Source: Bin87 sp965116565 (GTDB lineage Bacteria; Chloroflexota; Dehalococcoidia; Lucifugimonadales; UBA3495). From it: a stretch of DNA of 64,000 bases. Shown here piece after piece: positions 45,300-55,100 of this stretch. Both the position numbers and the translations under genes were made by a program. Position 1 is the stretch's first letter, and the number at the start of each line of letters is the position of its first letter. The stretch lies in assembly GCA_965116565.1 (NCBI GenBank), contig OZ220699.1:1612001-1676000 (forward strand). Direction: 5' to 3'. Under the pieces are notes generated by a model. It did no database searches, was not told the origin of the DNA, and saw only the letters and a program-made list of their open reading frames with translations.

Positions 45300-45761
45300 G
45301 GGACCACCACCAAGCATTCCGGGCACGAACACCCGCGGCCCCGCTCCGCTGCAATCATCGACGATATCGTGGCCCGATTGAACGACCCGGGTCACCGGGA
45401 CACCGAACCCCGCCGCCTGGTTATCAGCGCTGTCGCTGCCCAGCGCAGGCCCTTCGCCGCCGAAGGACTCTGGGCATCCCTGCCCTGCGTGGGACGGGCC
45501 ACCGTATATCGAGGTTTGCGCGTGCTGGTGGAAACCGATCAGGTGTGCCGGGTGCTGCTGGAAGGCCACGAACTCCGTTACCAACTCAGCCAACCGGGAC
45601 ACCACCATCACCTTCTGTGCAGGGAGTGCGGAGCGTCGGAGGATCTGGAAGGATGCGACGCGGAGGACATGCTCCGGGAAGCTGCTGCAGCCGCGAGGTT
45701 CCGAATGAGCGGCCATCGGCTGGAAGTGTACGGACAATGCGGCGAATGCGTCGAGGACTGA
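45294..45761 (+). CDS. Fur-family metal-responsive repressor (probably Zur)
   Basis: 155 aa. The N-terminal winged helix (about 20-85) includes RRLVISAVAAQRRPFAAEGLW and the recognition helix VGRATVYRGLRVLVE. The dimerisation domain follows with HELRYQL, the regulatory metal cluster GHHHHLLC (H103-H106) and two CxxC pairs, C109/C112 and C149/C152, that form the structural zinc site. Zur, Fur, Mur and PerR share this layout; the neighbouring zinc-binding protein makes Zur the best guess. Palindromes on its own promoter suggest autoregulation. Start choice is uncertain because no ribosome site is visible. Confidence 0.88.
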   Translation: MIGTTTKHSGHEHPRPRSAAIIDDIVARLNDPGHRDTEPRRLVISAVAAQRRPFAAEGLWASLPCVGRATVYRGLRVLVETDQVCRVLLEGHELRYQLSQPGHHHHLLCRECGASEDLEGCDAEDMLREAAAAARFRMSGHRLEVYGQCGECVED

Positions 45762-45851
45762 GCGCCAGCGCATTTTATTTTTGCACTCTCATTACTGACA
45801 CGTAGTATCTAATCTCATCTTTGATTCGAACGAGCGATCATCGACAGTAAT

Positions 45852-45872
45852 TTTTGATACAGCCTATCAAAA
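45852..45872. promoter_or_regulatory. Perfect palindrome upstream of the zinc-protein gene, likely Zur/Fur operator
   Basis: TTTTGATA (45852-45859) and TATCAAAA (45865-45872) form perfect 8-bp arms around 5 nt, 67 bp before the start codon at 45940. The first arm contains TTGATA, a possible -35 element with a poor -10 (TATTCA) 17 nt later, so binding there would block transcription. Confidence 0.6.
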
Positions 45873-45939
45873 CTGGTATTCATCGCTATGCCGTGTCAAT
45901 CAGACCGGCAAACGACACTCGCAACAACGGAGAAAATCG

Positions 45940-48285
45940 ATGAACCCACCTGTGCAACGACCCCTGCTTTCTGCCAAAACCCTTCCGTTGCGGCCGGCCC
46001 TGGCGCTTTTCACCGCGCTGGCGGCAATTGCGTTGCTGCTGACGGCCTGCGGGGGCGAAGAACCGGGCCTCCCTCCGTCCGGCGATTCGTCCGCCGCAGG
46101 TTCCGCCCCGCCGGCCGCGGCCGCAGCATCCGATCCGACCGCTGCTCCTGCGGCTCCTTCGGCCCCGGCCGCTACAACGGCCGCGTCGGCCCCCGCTGTT
46201 TCAGCAACTGACCCTTTGCCTTCCGAGCCCGTGAAGGTGGTGACCGGCAACGCCTTGCTCGCAGACTTCGTGCGACAGGTCGGTGGCGATTTGGTGCAGG
46301 TGGACGCCCTGGTGAGAGCGGGCGCTGACGTCCACACCTGGCAGAGCGCTCCGGCGGACAGTGTGCGAATAGCGGAGGCTGACCTGGTGGTAAGCAACGG
46401 GACTGCCCTGGCCGCCCATGTGGAAGATCTACTCGACAACGCGTCCTCCGACGACGCCATTCGAGTGGTCGCGTCGGAAGGACTGGAGCCCCAGGAATTG
46501 GTTGAACTGCCCTTCCCGGGAGGAGACCACCACATGGAGGGAGAGCATGGACCGGAGTTGGCCGGTCGGCTGCTGATCGGCGACGGGGAAACGGGCGCTC
46601 TTTCGGTCATCGATCTCGAGACCGGTCACGTCCACCAGAATGAGTTCGACCTGGGTTCCCGCGCCGGCCGGATCTACCCGACCGGGAGCGGACGCTTTGC
46701 CGTCGCCGTTTCCAGCGACGCCAACGCCGTGAACATCGTCGACGGCGGACTGTACCTGGAGGAGCACGGAGATCACTTCGATTTGGTGGAACGAGACGTC
46801 AGCCTCCTGGGGATCGACCTCGCCGGTGACCGTCCCGTCCACATGTACGTCGGCGGGGAGTGGGCCACGGTCTATTACGACGGTTCCGGTGACTTTGTGC
46901 TGATCAACGAGCACGAACTGGAGGAGAAGGGAGCATCCTACTCACCGGTCAGGATGAACGCCGGAGCGCAACACGGCGCCGTGATACCGCTCGAAGGCGA
47001 TCTGTTCGCCGTGTCGCTTCAGCACCCGGACTATGACCGTAACCCCGAAGAATACCGCCTGCCCATCGGCGCCGAAATCTGGGACGTGGACGGCAACGTC
47101 CTCCACAGCGCCGAGGGCTGCCCCGATCTCCACGGCGACGCGGGGAACGGGCACGTGGCCGTGTTCGGCTGCACCGGCGGGGCACTGGTGCTCGAAGCCC
47201 ACGACGGGGATTACGAGCACGCGTTCATTCCAGCCCCGGCGGGGTCGCCCGACGACTTCCGCCTCACTTCAGTATGGGGGTATCACGGGCTAGATCACTT
47301 CTTCGCCCTGGGTTCCGCGGTGGGCCTGTACGTTGTCGAGCCGGAAGAGGGTGAGATGGATCAGTTGATCCCGGCTACCGACGGTCTGCGCCCGATCCAG
47401 GTGGCGCTCAGCCACGACGGCGAACTGCTGCTGGTGGTGATGAGCGACGGTGAACTGCGCATGTACGAAGCCCATGACCTAGACCTCCTGGCGTCAACGT
47501 CGGACGCGTTGACCGGTGAGATTGATCCCGGGTTCTGGGCACGGCCGCACATTGCCACCGCTCCCGACCGGATCTTTGTCACCAATTCCGGAGCGGGCGC
47601 AGTGATCGCTCTCGACGCTCACGACCTGGAAGAAGTGGGGCACTGGGATATTTCCGGCACCCCCACCAAGATCGCTTTCGTCGGCATCCTGGGCGAGGGT
47701 GACCACCATGAAGAGGGCCACGATGATCATGGACAGGATGCCCACGGCCACGGCCACGATCACGGCCATGACCACGGCGCCGGCGATCCCCACTTCTGGC
47801 AGGACCCGCGCCTGGTGGTCCACTATGTGAACCAGATTGCCAACGGGCTCGTCAGGGTGGATCCGGAAAACGCGCCCACCTACCTCGACAACGCGGCGGC
47901 GTACATTGAGGAGCTGGAGGCCCTGGACGCCTACATCGCCGACACCCTGGCGTCGATACCCGCGGACCGCCGCGTGATGGTAACGTTCCACGATGCCTTC
48001 GGCTACTTCGGCGCGCGCTATGACATGGAGGTGCAGGCTTTCGTCGGCGGCCACGGCGGAGATGTTGCGCCTGACGACATCGCCAACGTGCTGGAACTGG
48101 TGGTGCACAAGGGATTGCCCGCCGTTTTTGCGGAACCCCAATTCTCCGATGATGCCCTCGAACAGGTTGCCCGGGACGCCGGCATAGAGGTTGGCATCAT
48201 CCGTTCGTTGCCGGACAGCGAGCATCCGGACTATGTCGGCATGATGCGAGCGAATGCAGATCAGTTGGCCCAATTCCTGCGGTAA
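45940..48285 (+). CDS. Zinc-binding lipoprotein: ZnuA/AztC-type protein with an inserted AztD-like beta-propeller
   Basis: 781 aa. Signal peptide and lipobox LLTAC (Cys37), then an Ala/Pro/Ser linker to about 95. Residues 96-190 are the N-terminal lobe of a cluster A-I zinc-binding protein (VVTGNALLADFVRQVGGDLV), with the first ligand H132 in ADVHTWQSAP. About 200-580 is a beta-propeller with AztD-like blocks (GRLLIGDGETGALSVIDLET, PTGSGRFAV). A His/Asp-rich loop spans 588-612. The second lobe then resumes with H618 in DPHFWQDP, H684 in MVTFHDAFGYF, E732 in FAEPQFSD and a possible D759. All expected ligands survive. A GGAG ribosome site, an upstream palindrome and a terminator make it a single-gene, metal-regulated unit. 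No znuB/znuC genes follow. I am sure of the two homologies; the AztD label for the propeller rests on pattern only. Confidence 0.88.
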   Translation: MNPPVQRPLLSAKTLPLRPALALFTALAAIALLLTACGGEEPGLPPSGDSSAAGSAPPAAAAASDPTAAPAAPSAPAATTAASAPAVSATDPLPSEPVKVVTGNALLADFVRQVGGDLVQVDALVRAGADVHTWQSAPADSVRIAEADLVVSNGTALAAHVEDLLDNASSDDAIRVVASEGLEPQELVELPFPGGDHHMEGEHGPELAGRLLIGDGETGALSVIDLETGHVHQNEFDLGSRAGRIYPTGSGRFAVAVSSDANAVNIVDGGLYLEEHGDHFDLVERDVSLLGIDLAGDRPVHMYVGGEWATVYYDGSGDFVLINEHELEEKGASYSPVRMNAGAQHGAVIPLEGDLFAVSLQHPDYDRNPEEYRLPIGAEIWDVDGNVLHSAEGCPDLHGDAGNGHVAVFGCTGGALVLEAHDGDYEHAFIPAPAGSPDDFRLTSVWGYHGLDHFFALGSAVGLYVVEPEEGEMDQLIPATDGLRPIQVALSHDGELLLVVMSDGELRMYEAHDLDLLASTSDALTGEIDPGFWARPHIATAPDRIFVTNSGAGAVIALDAHDLEEVGHWDISGTPTKIAFVGILGEGDHHEEGHDDHGQDAHGHGHDHGHDHGAGDPHFWQDPRLVVHYVNQIANGLVRVDPENAPTYLDNAAAYIEELEALDAYIADTLASIPADRRVMVTFHDAFGYFGARYDMEVQAFVGGHGGDVAPDDIANVLELVVHKGLPAVFAEPQFSDDALEQVARDAGIEVGIIRSLPDSEHPDYVGMMRANADQLAQFLR

Positions 48286-48324
48286 CCCGATACGGCGACA
48301 CGGCGCAATCACCCGCTTTGCGAA

Positions 48325-48354
48325 CGGGGGGCTGTCAACAGTCCCCTGATTTTT
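48325..48354 (+). terminator. Rho-independent terminator after the zinc-protein gene
   Basis: A 10-bp stem (48325-48334 with 48339-48348, two G-U pairs) and a TCAA loop are followed by five T residues (48350-48354), 40 nt after the stop codon. Confidence 0.82.
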
Positions 48355-48591
48355 GTGCGCCGTAACCGGTACCCCAAGCCCGGAATACGAGCGTTAGCGG
48401 TGCTATGGTCCCCGGAGGTGGTGTTAGAGCAGCTGGGTGGCGATACGAAGGCCACTGCGCCATCCGTATCGAAACAACCACAAACCCGGTGAGGGAGGAC
48501 TACGGTGGCCACGAACAGCATGGACGTTTGCGCCTTCCCAAGTTAAACGCAGGACAGATTTTGGCCCTTACATACCTCTCTCAGGTACTCG

Positions 48592-48818
48592 ATACGGGTC
48601 ATGGCCCACAACCTGGCCCGATGGACCAGTCGCATCGGTGTGGGTTGGGTGAACCAGTGGCAACCACCAAGACCTTGAGGCGTCGCTTCGTCTCCCTGGC
48701 TGGTCGCATCACCCGCAAGGCCCGTCGCATCACCCTGCATCTTCCCCAGGGCTCGCCCTGGCAGAACCAGTTCGGCAGTGCCCTGGCCCGACCGCGCGTT
48801 CTTCCGCTCCCTTCCTGA
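48592..48818 (+). pseudogene. IS1380-family transposase, C-terminal remnant with frameshift
   Basis: VMAHNLARWTSRIGVG is encoded from 48598 in one frame, and the continuation GEPVATTKTLRRRFVSLAG, RITRKARRITLHLP and PWQNQFGSALARPRVLPLPS is in another, ending at a stop at 48818. This is the conserved C-terminus of IS1380 transposases (AHNLARW, TKTLR-R-F, ARR-x-TLHLP). The rest of the transposase is absent. It occupies part of the 900-base gap between the zinc-protein gene and the giant gene. Confidence 0.72.
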
Positions 48819-49096
48819 CCCCGCCCACGGCGGCCGATAAATCCGCGGCGCCATCCAACTGCCTCGCGGATCTGCAACCAGGTGGCTCCCGCGTGTCCAC
48901 TGCTGCACTCTTACCACTGATTTCGCCCGTCGCCGTGGAGATGGCTCGTCAATATCCCCTTTGCGCCGCCAACCCACTCAGCGCTCGGCCCAATTCATCG
49001 GGGTCAACGCCACGCCGGACCTTTCCCGCACCCTTCATTCCTCGTCTGAACAACCCCACCATATTGCTTCGGTGGATCGGGGCCAAGCAAAAAATC

Positions 49097-49124
49097 GTGG
49101 GTTCGAATCCCATCGCCCGGTCCA
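49097..49124 (+). other. tRNA 3-prime-end fragment (possible attachment-site remnant)
   Basis: GTGGG-TTCGAAT-CCCAT gives a T-arm stem and loop, followed at exact tRNA spacing by seven acceptor bases CGCCCGG, one discriminator base and CCA. No matching 5-prime acceptor strand or D/anticodon arm lies upstream, so it is only the last 28 nt of a tRNA. Such fragments are often left when an element integrates into a tRNA gene. Read on the minus strand the same hairpin is followed by TTTTTT and could terminate the giant gene. The rest of 48819-49183 shows nothing else. Confidence 0.5.
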
Positions 49125-49183
49125 ATCTTTCCCATGATCGGTTCCAAGCGACCGCCCTGTGGTTGGCCCGGCTTGGGCCGGCG

Positions 49184-52100
49184 TCAGTCGGTGAGGTTGA
49201 CGACGGTGACGGTCACCTCGAGTTGGCGGGTGTTGTTGGTATCGTCCGCGGCCTCCACGATCACCTCGTAGATGTTGTCGCGGCCTGAATCCGCCGGCTG
49301 CTCGTAGTCCGGCACGCTGGCGAAGGTCAGTTCGCCAGCCTCGCTGATCTCGAAAGCGTGGGCGTCCGTACCGGACAGGCCCCAGGTGACTTCGCTGCCC
49401 TCGGGGTCAGTGGCCCGGTAGGTGTGGAGGGCGGCCGTGCCGTTCTCCCGGTAGGTGAAGGTGTCCTGGCTGCTGCTGTGGAACTCCGGCGCCTCGTCCA
49501 CCGCCTCGACGGTCACGACCACATCGAAGGAGCCGTAGTATCGTCCGTCGGATGCGCGCACGGTCACCTCGTAGATGCTGTCCCGGTTGTAGTCGGCGGG
49601 CCGCTCGGAATCGGGCCGGTATCGGAAGCTGAGTTCGCCTTTTTCGGTGATGGTGAAGTCGCCGCTGTCGTAGCCGGACAGGGACCAACGGGTGATTTCC
49701 AGGTCGGGAATCTCGGGGTCCCGGGCGGAATAGGTGTACAGCGGCTCGTCGTGGTTCTCGGAAACGGTTATTTCGTCGCAGTCATCAAAGTCGATGTCCA
49801 GCACCGTGTCGAATACGGTGTCGGTGCAGGCGACGATCTCCGGCCCCTCGTTCACGTCGGTCACGGTAACCTTGATCTCCAAGCGGGCGGTGTTGAAGTT
49901 GTCGTCCGTCGCCTGCACCGTCACCTCGTACTCGTTGTCGTAGCCGTCGCCTTCGACGCGAAGCGAGTTCTCAAAGTTGGGCGGCGCGCTGAACGTGAGG
50001 ACGCCAGTGTCGCTGATTGTGAAGTAGCTGGCATCGAGGCCGCCGACTGACCACGCGACCTCGGCGCCCTCGGGGTCGGTGGCCTGGTAGGTGTAGAGGT
50101 TGTACGTACCGTTCTCGCGGTAGGCGAAGGAGTCGCGGCTGCCCGTGCGGAATTCGGGGGCCTCGTCCACCGGCGTCACCGTGACGACCACCTCGTAGTA
50201 GCCGTAGACACGGCCGTCGGACGCGCGGACGGACACCTCGTAGACGTTGTCGCGGTTGTAGTCGGCGGGCCGCTCGTGGTTGGGCGGGTAGAGGAAGGTG
50301 AGCTGGCCGTCGGAGTTGATGGTGAAGTCCCCGGCGTCCCGGCCCGACGTGCCCCAGAGGGTGATGTTGGCAGCGGTGTTTTCGGGGTCGGTGGCTGAGT
50401 AGGTCGCCAGAATCAGGTCAGTGGCCGTGTTCTCGTCGAAGGTCAGGGTCTGGGCGCCCGAGATCTCGGGCCCTTCGTTGACCTCGGTTACGGTGATGGT
50501 CACGGCCAGGGCGCCCTCGTTGGACCCGTCGGAGGCCACGATGGTGATCTCGTAGATGTTGTCCAAATTGGAGTCGGCGGGCCGTTCGTGGTCCGGCGGG
50601 TTGCGGAAGGTGAGTTGGCCGGCGGAGTTGATGTCGAAATCGTCGTCGTCAGTGCCCCGGACGGACCAGTTGAACACCGTGTTCCGGTCATCGTCGGTGG
50701 CCCGGTAGGTGTAGAGGGTGGTTGTGCTGCTCGTGTTCTCGCGGAAGCTCAGGGTCCGGCTCCCCGACACCACCGGGCTGGACTCGTTCTGGTCGGTGAC
50801 GGTGACGGTGACCTCCAGGGAGCCGTAGTGGCGGCCGTCGGACACCTGGACCGTGACCATGTAGATGTTGTCCCGGTTGGAGTCGGCCGGGCGGTCGTAG
50901 TCGGGCGTGCTGCGGAATGAGAGCGCACCGTCCTGGGTGATGGTGAAATCGCCGCGGTCGGTTCCCGACGTGCGCCAGTTGGACACCACGATGGTCGGGT
51001 CCTCGGGGTCGCTGGCGGTAAAGAACGCGCCGGTGAGTTCCTGGCCCTCGATCACGGTGTAGTTGGTCGTGCCGAAGATCTCGGGTCCCTCGTCCACCGG
51101 GGTTACGGTGACGGCTACGTCCAGGCTGGTGGAGCGGCCCTGGCTATCGGTGGCCACCACGGTCAGGTCGTACACGTTGCCGCGGCCGGAGTCGCCGGGA
51201 TTCTCGTAGTCGGGCGGGTTCCGGAACACCAAGCCGTTGCGTTCGTTGAACTCAAAGAGATGGCCGTCCGTACCGCCAGTGCTCCAGGTGATGACGTCGT
51301 CCCTGTCCTGGTCGGTGGCGCTGTAGGTGTATAGGACGGACGTTGTCTCCTCCCGGTAGTTGAAGGTGGTGGAACTGCCGCTGCGAATGACTGGATCGTG
51401 CTCGTTCACGTTGCTGACGGTGATGACCACGTCCAGGTTGCCGTAGGTGCGCCCGTCATAGGCGCGCACGGTGATGCGGTACTCGTTGTCGCGGTTGGAG
51501 TCGGCGGGCCGGTCGTAGTCGGGCGTGCTGAGGAAGGTTAGCTCGCCGTCCGAGTTGATCAGGAAATCGCCGCTGTCGCTGCCGGAGAGGGACCAGTGGG
51601 TGATGGGCTGGTTCTCCGGATCAGTGGCCGAGTAGGTGGCGAGGATGAGGGTGGGGTCCCGGTTCTCCGTTACGGAGATGACCTGCTGTCCCCACACCAC
51701 CGCGCCCTCGTTCTGGTCGGTTACGGTTACGACGACCGGCAGTTCGCCGACGTTGCCCTGGTCGTCCCGGGCCTGGACCGTCACCAGGTACTCGTTGCCG
51801 TGGGTTCCCGATCCGGTCGGGATGTCGAAGTTGGGCGGCGCGGCGAAGGTGAGGACGCCGCGGCCGCTGCTGTCGGCGGTGATCACGAAGTCACTGGCGT
51901 CCGGGCCGCCCAGATTCCAGGTGAATGCGTTGCCCTCGGGGTCGGTGGCGCGGTAGGTGTGGAGGGTTGTGGTGGCGGGCGTATTCTCCCGGAAACTCAG
52001 GCTGTCCCCGCCGGTGATCTCCGGCCCCTCGTTGACCGGCAGCACGGTCACGGCGACCTCGAAGGCGCCGTAGTTCCGACCATCGTAGGCTCGGACGGTG

Positions 52101-55100
52101 AGTTCGTAGATGTTGTCCCGGCCGTAGTCGGCCGGCCGCTCGTAGTTGGGCGGGTAGCGGAAGGTGAGGGTACCCGTCTCCAGGTCAATGTTGAAATCGC
52201 CGCTGTCGCGTCCGGCGACGCTCCAGGTGATGGTGGTGGTGACTCCGCCGATGGCCTCGGGGTCCCGGGCGGTGTAGGTCGTGCTGTACCCACCTTGATT
52301 GTCGGTCAGCGCCTGGTTCTCGTTGATGGTGAAGGCGGCGGTGCCTGACACCACCGGCCCCTCGTTCAGCGCGGTGACGGTCACGGTCACGGCCAGCGTG
52401 CCCCGAAGGCCCGCGCCGTCGGTGGCGACCACCTCCAGGTTGTAGACGTTGTCCTGATCCGAGTCGGCCGGGTTCTCGAAGTCGGGCGGGCCGGTGAAGG
52501 CCAGGAGTCCACGCCCGCTGCTGTCGCGGGTGATCACGAAGTGTCGTCCGTCGTCCCCGCCGGTGGACCAGGCGATGGTGTCGTTCAGGTCGGGATCGGC
52601 GGCCCGGTAGGTGTAGATGGTGGAGGTGGTGTTCTCCCGGACGGTGTGGGCCGTGCTGCCGGTGACCACCGGCGCGCCCTCGTTGATGTTGGTGACGGTG
52701 ACGACCACGTTCAGGTAGCCGTAGGCGCGGCTGTCGTGGCCCCGGATCGTGACCTCGTAGATGTTGTCGCGGTTGGAGTCGGCGGGCCGGTCGTAGTCGG
52801 GCGTGTGGCGGAAGGAGAGTACGCCGCTGTATTGGTCGATGACGAAATCGCTGACGTCCCGGCCGGAGAGGGACCACTGGGGATAGACGCGGCGGCCGTC
52901 CTTGGCGTCGGTGGCGGTGTAGGTCCCCAGCGCCTGGGCAATGTCGTAGTTCTCCACCACGGTGAAGGACGTGGTCCCGGCGATGATCGGGCCCTCGGAC
53001 TGATCGGTTACAGTGATGGTGGCCGGGATGGTGTCGCGCAGGCCCAGGTTGTCTGAGGCCACCACCGTGATTTCGTACACGTTGTCCTCGTCAGCGTCCA
53101 CCGGCTGTTCCAGGTCTGGCAGAAGTCGGAAAGTGAGCATGCCGTTGTAGATGGCAAAGTCGCCGCCGTCCGCGCCCTCCACCGACCAGCGGATCCGCTC
53201 GTCCTGGTCCTGGTCGGTGGCACGGTAGGTGTAGACGACGGCGGTGGAGTTCTCTCGGACGGTGAACTCGGTGCGGCTCCTGGTGGTGATGACGGGGGGC
53301 TCGTTCAGGTTGGTCACGGTAACGGTCAGTGCGTCGGCAAGCGTTCCGTAGGACCGTCCGTCGGACGCCCTGATGATCACCTCGTAGACGTTGTCCCGGT
53401 TGGCATCAGCGGGCCGCTCGTAGTCTGGCGAGACGCGGAACCGCAGTTCGCCCAGGGCGTTGATCACGAAGTCGCCGTTGTCCCAGCCCGCGGTGCTCCA
53501 ACTGTATATTGCGGAGCCAGGGTTCTCGGGGTCACGGGCAGTGTACCTGGCCAGCACCGCGGTGTCGGCGTAGTTCTCGGGCACGGTGGTGGTAACCGTG
53601 CCCGCCACCGTGATGGTGGGCACCTCGTTGACGTCGGTTACGGTGATGGTGAAGTCCACGCGGTCTCGGTTGCCGTCGGTGTCGGCGGCGATCACCGCCA
53701 GTTCGTAGTCGTTCTGCCGGTCCAGGTCCGAGGGGTTTTCAAAGTCGGGCGGCGTGGCAAAGGTCAGCACGCCCCGGCCGCTGCTGTCGGTGGTGATGGT
53801 GAACGCGCCGCGGTCCGTGCCGTCGAGCGACCAGGCGATGGCCTGGCGCTGGGGGTCGGACGCGCTGAATGTGTAGACCGTGGTGGTGCGGTTTTCCTGG
53901 TAGGTTGTTGGCGGGCGGCGGGAGCTGATGGTGGGCTCCACTCCCTCGTTGTGGTTGGTGACCGTGATCGTGAAGGACACGCGGTCGGTGTAGCCCTGCG
54001 GGTCGGTGACAATCACCGTAAGCTCGTAGACGTTGTTCCGGTCGGCGTCGGCGGGATTTTCGAAGTCGGGAGGGCTGTTGAAGGTCAGCGCGCCGCTTTC
54101 GCTGATGCTGAAATCGCCGGAGTCGATGCCACCCAACGACCATATGATGGTTCCCCGCTGGGGATCGCTGGCGCGGAAGGTGTAGACCGTGGCCGTCCGG
54201 TTCTCCTGGTAGGTGGCGGGTGGGTTCCGGGTGCTGATGGTGGGTTGGACGCCCTCGTTGTGGTTGGTGACGGTGACAGTGACGTCCAGGGTTGCCGTTC
54301 TGAATGCCTCGTCCCGGGCCTGAATGGTCACGTTGTACACGTTGTCCCGGCCCGCGTCGGTTGGGCTTTCGAAGTCCGGCGGATTGGTGAACGAGAGCCG
54401 GCCCTGCTCGTCGATGGTGAATGCGTGGCCGTCGATGCCGGCCGGATTCCAGGTGATGGCGCCGCGCTCCGGATCGGTGGCGCGGAAAGTGTAGAGGGCG
54501 GTGTTGCGGTTTTCGGTCTGCGTGAACGCGGTGCGGCCGGTGGTGGTGATGACGGGCGGCTCGTTCACATCGGTGACCGCGATCACCTGCAATTCCTCCA
54601 GCGTGCCCGTGTTGCGTCCGTCCGACGCCCGGATGGTCACCTGGTAGATGTTGTCGCGGTTGGAGTCGGCGGGCCGCTCGTAGTCGGGCGAGAGCTTGAA
54701 TCTCAGTTCGCCCAGGGCGTTCATGACGAAGTCGCCGGCGTCCGGGCCGGACGTGCTCCACTGGGTGATGCTCACCGTGGGCCGCTCCGGGTCGCGAGCC
54801 GTGTACCGGGCCAGCGCCTGTGTCGTGGGGTGGTTCTCCGAGACGGTGCCGGGAGGGTTGCCGAGGAGGCTGCTCTGGCGGGTGATCACCGGCCCCTCGT
54901 TGACCTCGTTAACAATGACGATCACCGGCAGGCGGGCGGTGTTGGCCTCGGGGTCGGTGGCCTCGATGTTCACGTTGTAGATGTTGTTGCTGCCAAAATC
55001 CCCGGGAGCGTCGAAGTCCGGCGGACTCTCCTCCCGGAAGGAGAACTGCCCCCGCTCGTCGATAACGAAGTGGCTGCCGTCGGTTCCGCCCACCGTCCAC

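Noticed and set aside
45132..45773. Minus-strand frame of 213 codons opposite the Fur-type gene
   Set aside because: The plus strand has an unmistakable Fur protein; the minus frame shows no domain.
49097..49124. Complete tRNA gene
   Set aside because: Only the T-arm, the 3-prime acceptor strand and CCA fit; no 5-prime acceptor strand, D-arm or anticodon arm can be found upstream.
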